Below, in pieces: positions 58,701-64,000 of a stretch of DNA of 64,000 nucleotides. The translations under genes and the position numbers were made by a program. This DNA comes from Sphagnum magellanicum (Eukaryota; Streptophyta; Sphagnopsida; Sphagnales; Sphagnaceae): positions 7,207,349 to 7,271,348 of the forward strand of contig CM038918.1 in NCBI GenBank assembly GCA_021904315.1, read 5' to 3'. The stretch's first letter is position 1. The number at the start of each line of letters is the position of its first letter. The notes beneath the pieces are model-generated. The model ran no database searches, had not been told where the DNA came from, and saw nothing but the letters and a program-made list of their open reading frames with translations.

Positions 58701-61700
58701 ACTTTTGTTCCCTCCCCCTCACTTGCCCGCCCCTCAATCACCTCCTCAAGTTTTAGTTAGGGTTGAAAGATTTAAAGATGGAAAAAAAAAATGACACATT
58801 CATACATTGTACAACAATTAAAAATTCTAAGGCCTTGCAACTTCCTTGGATGTTTTCCCTATGTAAATGTAGTCAAAGTCTTAAAAGAAAACATGATCCC
58901 AATTTCTCTTCTCCAAGTAGGTAAGTTGACTTAACCCTTTTTTTTGTTTTGCCAACTTGAAGTTGCACAAAGAAAACATCTCAAGAACAACCTTCTTCTT
59001 TTGATGGTTTCCTGAAATGAACATAAAAAAAAAACTTCATATAGAGGAATCATATTGGGAAGAAGATGGTTGTTGGGAAAATGACTTGAACTCAAAATCT
59101 ATCCCTTCAAAAGATGGTTGTTAAAAGGTAAAATCCTACCTTTAATTATTTAATTATGTTAGTAAGGTAACTTCATAACTTAAAAAGTATGTTTACATAT
59201 TACTTCCATTAACTTAAAAAATGTTGCCAATTATTTTAGCTTGTTTTTTGAAAATGGCAAGTGAAAAAACAATTTAACTAGTTTAAACTAGTTTTTTAAA
59301 AATTAGTTAGCCAACTAACTAACACTAAAAAAAGTCTTATAATGAATAATTTGGGGAGTTTTCTTAACTTGTAGAAGGCAAATAACCTTACACTCTACCC
59401 CCTAAATTTATTTATTGTTTATATTGGCATGATTCCAAAAATACTTTTGGTGCCAAACAAATTGGTACCCCACGATATTTTGGTTACAAGGTAGATCACT
59501 TCCACTCATGAACTAATCATCACATTCTTGTTTTCTAAATGTTATCTATTTAGTAGAATCAACTAAGCAATAATTTTGATGTAAAGTACCACTAGTGGGG
59601 AGTATGGTTGTCTCTTTGTACATTCTTTCTTGTTATTTATAATATAATATGATTTAATTGTAATATTCAATAGTTTTTTTTCCTTTTATTCAACACCCAG
59701 CTTTAGGATTTAGACTTAGACAATAATTTTTGATCCCCTTAACTGGCCATATTTACAATGATTCTTATTCATTGCATCACAAACCTTTATTTGAAAAATA
59801 AAAGATAATATATAGTTATTTTGTTTATGATAATTGAGGTCCAATTTCTTTTGTTTAAGAAAACAACTTTTAGTTGGGCACTTGTCTTGCAACATCATCA
59901 AGCCCAATGCCATGCATTTTATTCATTGTTCATGTTTAGTACATCCCTTTCAATTTTTTAAAAGAACCTTGGGTTGTTTCACAGTTAGTAGGGATTTGTT
60001 ACTATATATTAGTATTGTGCTAAATTTTTTAAAAATTTGTCTAATTTTCCAAGAAAGTACGAGTCAATGTCCATAATTAAGAACAATAAAAAGGGTTTTT
60101 AAAAAAACATATGTTGAAAACATTTATTTGTATTTTACACTAAAAAAGGTTTGTTATTGTGGACATTTAATTTGGGGGGTTGAGGCCCCAAAAGGGGCAT
60201 GGGAGTAGGCCTTCCCCTACACATAATGATGTTGGAGGTCATTCCTTTTATGAAATAGAATGGATAATACAATAAGGACTCTTGCTCACACAATATGAAA
60301 TTACAAAATGCTAGTACAACCCTCTCATTCATGTGACAAGAAATTAGGAAACTATAATTTCATGAGATATGAATTGGAAGGCTTGCATACTAACTTGCTT
60401 CCATCATTACACCTAGTAATGCTTTGGGAACAAGGCATCACACCTTCAACCTTGGACTTCACATGCAATTTATAAGGTGTAATGCCCTTCTACCAAGGTA
60501 TTAGGTACCCTGCACACAAAGTCTACATGAAAAGGGCTCTTTCACCTATGAATTAATGACATGAATTGTGAGTTGTTTTGGTTGTTGTCACAATTTTTTT
60601 AATAATATTTCCCCCTTTGTGAAGGATATGATAAAAAAGAGGAAGGGAGATTTTTTTAGGGATGGGAAGGGGAGGCTAGGATGAAAATACCTCTCATAAT
60701 ACATTGGCATTGTTATTGAATTTATTAAAACTATGAAAAAATTAAGTTGCAAGAAAACAACAAAGGTCAAACTATATGGTTTAACTTTAGCAAGATTATT
60801 TTAAGTATTTGATAAGTCAAATTCTTTAATCAAAGATAGTTTTAGAGATTGTCTTGGAGCATTTAAAAACAATAAACCTAAATATTCCAAGGAAAATTAT
60901 CATGCCTTCATTGAAGAGAGTATTATATGTTTAAAATCTCTTATAGAAAAATAAGAAAATCATCCCAAGAGGCATTAAATGTGCAATGAGTTCAATGTGC
61001 CTAACACGAATCCTTTTTTTTTAGTCTATTCAATTTTATAATAAATTGATTTGATATTGTCTAATATCAATTTTTTGAACAAAAGAATGTGGTGCACTAA
61101 TTTATGCCTCATTTTTGGATTTCACGTACTAAAGTTGGAATCTAACAAAAATACACTTATTCATCATCTTAAATAATCAACTTTCTTAGATGTCAACTTG
61201 TGTAAAAGAATTTGATACTTTAAAAGGTTCAACAAGAATGAAAATAGAATTAGATGAAAATGTTTTAAAATTTTCAAAATGGATAAAATTAACAAAGTTA
61301 GATGGATAAACTTATGGAAGTTCAAAAGGCTGAGTTCTAGGATTATGTTGAAAGCCTTACCATGATCTTTTGTCCATGTGAGTTCATGGAGTTTTACTAA
61401 CATAAATTATCAATTTATGGTTTCAAGAAAAGTACTTAAGCCCTAAGTTTTAAGGCTTGAATACAATTCCTATTCAAAATGTTACAAAACAAACATCCAT
61501 TACTTTTAATTTAGTATTGTAGGAGAATATAAAAGTTCATCAAATTTTCATGTTTTTTTTTTGAAATTAGTTTTCAAAAACATTTTGAGGTTAGCTTGAA
61601 AACATGACATGATCTTGACTAGTACTGTTTTTTTGTGTCAAAATGTGAAAAATAAAATAAAAAGGGAATAAGTTGTTCCCATATTCCTTTTTATAAAGAA

Positions 61701-62949
61701 AAAATACCAAAATTTGGAATCAAATTGAAATTATTTTACCACATTTCGACTCTTATTTTAGTTTGGTAACAAATTTTCATTTAAAACTTAGGGTGTTAAC
61801 CAATGACATGGCATCAAAAAAATGATAAAATATCATTGTCCAATAGACCTCATTGATAATGACCTACATGTGTTCAAATTTAACCAATGATGAAGGTGTG
61901 AATATGAAGCTTTCTTTTATCAAAAGGATATAATGTAATAAAATATTCACACATGAAAAAAGTTTAATATGGACCATGCCCAAGAGGCCATTAATGTCTT
62001 CCACAACCAATCAATGAAGAAACATAAGAAGTTTTAAATTGTGAGGAGGACATTGCCTTTCTTTGAGTTAGGATAAATTACCAAACATGTATTAATTTCA
62101 ATTGCATGCAAATAAAACTAAAGACTTCCCATAATTGATATTGTAAATATTGAGAAATGATGTTAGAAAATATTAACATGTGAAAAATCAATTATATCAT
62201 TTGCATTGAAATCAAAATGAAGCCTCCCCTTCAAGTCCAAGGCCATGGCTAAGAGGTGCCAAAGTAGTTACATGAATAAAAAACATGTAATCATTTTTTA
62301 ATCTGCACATTTTTTAATAGGGAATCAAATTCATGTTGCATGATGTAGTTGTAGCAAAATTTTAAAAATATCAATGTACCATAAATTTGAAATGAATTCA
62401 ATAAATATATAATATCAAAAAATAGTTTGCAAATAACATAACCTTGATTTATGTAATGTATGTGAGTTTGTGAATCCTAATCAACCACAACTTTAAACAT
62501 TGACTCAAGGACTATCTAATTGGGCATGCGTGGCTTGTATTATTATGTTGTGCCTTTGCATATCCCACTAAATTTAAATTTTAAAATTGAAATTTAGTTG
62601 TGTATTAGTTCATAATGACCGCATGATTGAATTGGTAAAATATGGGTTAGATAATGCTAGTCATGTTAATGGACCATGAATGTGACATTTTTATGTAGTC
62701 CATATCTTCACACCACATGGGTTGGAATTACCTATTGTAACCTTCTTGCAAGTAGGGCATACAATAATCAATTAATGTTGATCAAAACCCTCCACTTGGC
62801 AATTGATGTCTCAAATTGGTGATCCATTTGCAAATTAAAAAGCTACCTAATTTCTTAACATGATAATCATATTAAATGATGTCTTTATTTTAGTTGTAAA
62901 GTTGCAAACTAATTGCATGTTAATTGCTTAGGACAGATGATCATTAGGT

Positions 62950-63680
62950 TCACCCATCACCCAAAATTTTCATTGTCATCCTTTATCCCAATTCTATGAA
63001 CAACTTGGGTGAGCTTTAGTCTTCCTAATGTTCACACATTGTCCCACTTTCCAAATAATTGGATAGCTTCCAAGGTTCATTCAATGTCCAACTTCTTTGG
63101 GTCATCCACTACTTCACTTATCCAATTCCATGAAAAAGGTGGGCAAAGTTCCCCATGTTCGTCCATTGTTTAATTTCCATGAAGGAATTGAGCCTAAAGC
63201 CTTCCCAATGTTCATGCATTGTTCAATTGGCCCAATTCATCACCTATGCCATGTCCTTGACCCACCCACCTTCCATGGGTTCATCCATCGTCCCATTTTT
63301 AGCCCAACTTCCTCAAATTGATTTTTAACCATCCAATTTATTTCAGAAGTTAGGCCAACTTGCCCTAGGGTTCATTCATTGTCCAATTACCCTAGATCAT
63401 TTCACTACCCTATTTTGTAAGGAATTTGGGTCAACTTCCATGAGTTCATCCATAGTTTGACTTTTAACAAATTTTATGAATTTGTTGTCCCGTTTCCTCA
63501 TACTTTCATATTTTTCATTTTTGTGAAAAAACATTTTACACAATTTAACACATCATTAAATCACATGGGTTCATCCGTTGTTCAACTTTTAACAAACTTT
63601 GTCAAGTTCATTCGTTGTCTCATTTCCTCATTTTTCAGTCTTGTGAAAAAATCATCTTACAGAACCTAACACATCAATAA
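62950..63680 (+). repeat. degenerate tandem repeat built on TTCATCCATTGTCC
   Basis: Roughly ten decayed units of about 55-90 bp repeat GTTCAT(C/T)CATTGTCCAA, CCCAATT(C/T) and ACTTCC-like words. The last two units (from about 63440 and 63565) match best, sharing TTTAACAAA, TTTGT and GTTTCCTCAT blocks. No protein family is evident. Confidence 0.55.
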
Positions 63681-64000
63681 ATCAAATGTTAACGAACATG
63701 AAGCATAAAAAGAATTGATCTCTACCATATCCAAACTTCAATCCTTCCATTAAAGGATAATTTGAAACCAATCCACCACATTCCCCCCTACAACATTTGT
63801 TATTTATAATCAACAAATCAAAAATTCAATTTGGTTATAAATAAAGCAAGTTATGTATTTAAATTTGATTGTAAAAACAATTACATTCAACAAATTTAAC
63901 AATAAAGTTCTTGTTGGGTGTCACTAATTGTCCCAACCCTTGCTTTAAGTTCATCACCAAGGTTGGGGCATGAAAAGGGAAACATGTTGGGAGTGAAGCC

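Larger units (their letters stand above)
56151..64000. other. gene-free AT-rich flank with decayed repeats
   Basis: No supported gene. Contents: a possible diverged direct repeat of about 100 bp at 56183-56280 and 56776-56870; a small foldback at 57863-57942; degenerate tandem sequence at about 58320-58700; an inverted pair (AAGGCATCACACCTT-like) at 60424-60498; and C/T-rich repeats at 62950-63680. Remaining frames are short and without recognisable domains. Confidence 0.5.

Overview
This is a nuclear window from a land plant. It carries four spliced protein-coding genes of plant type: an HMG-box SSRP1, a TRAPPII subunit TRS120, a double B-box factor with an EAR-type motif, and a phosphoglycerate kinase-like protein. 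They sit in AT-rich, repeat-laden intergenic DNA with telo-box-like motifs near gene starts and two solo LTRs. The loose gene spacing and old repeats would suit a fern, lycophyte or other large-genome lineage, but the sequence alone does not fix the taxon.

Layout. 1-3.0 kb is non-coding, with a dispersed element ending in a GACA-type tail. 3.08-8.68 kb is SSRP1 on the minus strand; I resolved all 16 coding exons to 665 aa with no frame conflict. 9.01-9.86 kb holds four copies of a roughly 210-bp tandem repeat. 11.16-14.76 kb is TRS120 on the minus strand, with two coding exons and 1154 aa. 15-30 kb is a gene desert with minisatellites at 18.3, 23.15 and 24.0 kb and a few unexplained open frames. 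30.2-42.0 kb is a tandem segmental duplication (A1 / A2-B2 / A3'-B3). Two related solo LTRs are inserted in it, each with perfect 5-bp target duplications. 44.4-46.1 kb is a dead hAT-like transposase. 48.25-50.56 kb is the B-box gene on the plus strand, with five exons, 244 aa and one probable GC-AG intron. 51.66-54.73 kb is an unusual phosphoglycerate kinase-like gene on the minus strand, with eight exons and 468 aa, convergent with the B-box gene. 56-64 kb is repeat-derived or featureless.

The genes do not form a pathway. SSRP1 acts in chromatin (FACT), TRS120 in Golgi/TGN and cell-plate trafficking (TRAPPII), and the B-box protein in light-linked transcription. The PGK-like protein would act in carbon metabolism if it is active.

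The most notable observations are the PGK-like gene, which departs strongly from ordinary plant PGK and has lost a usual substrate-binding arginine; a roughly 140-bp dispersed repeat found upstream of three of the four genes; and the tandem triplication with internally datable solo LTRs. I found no tRNA, rRNA or CRISPR features.
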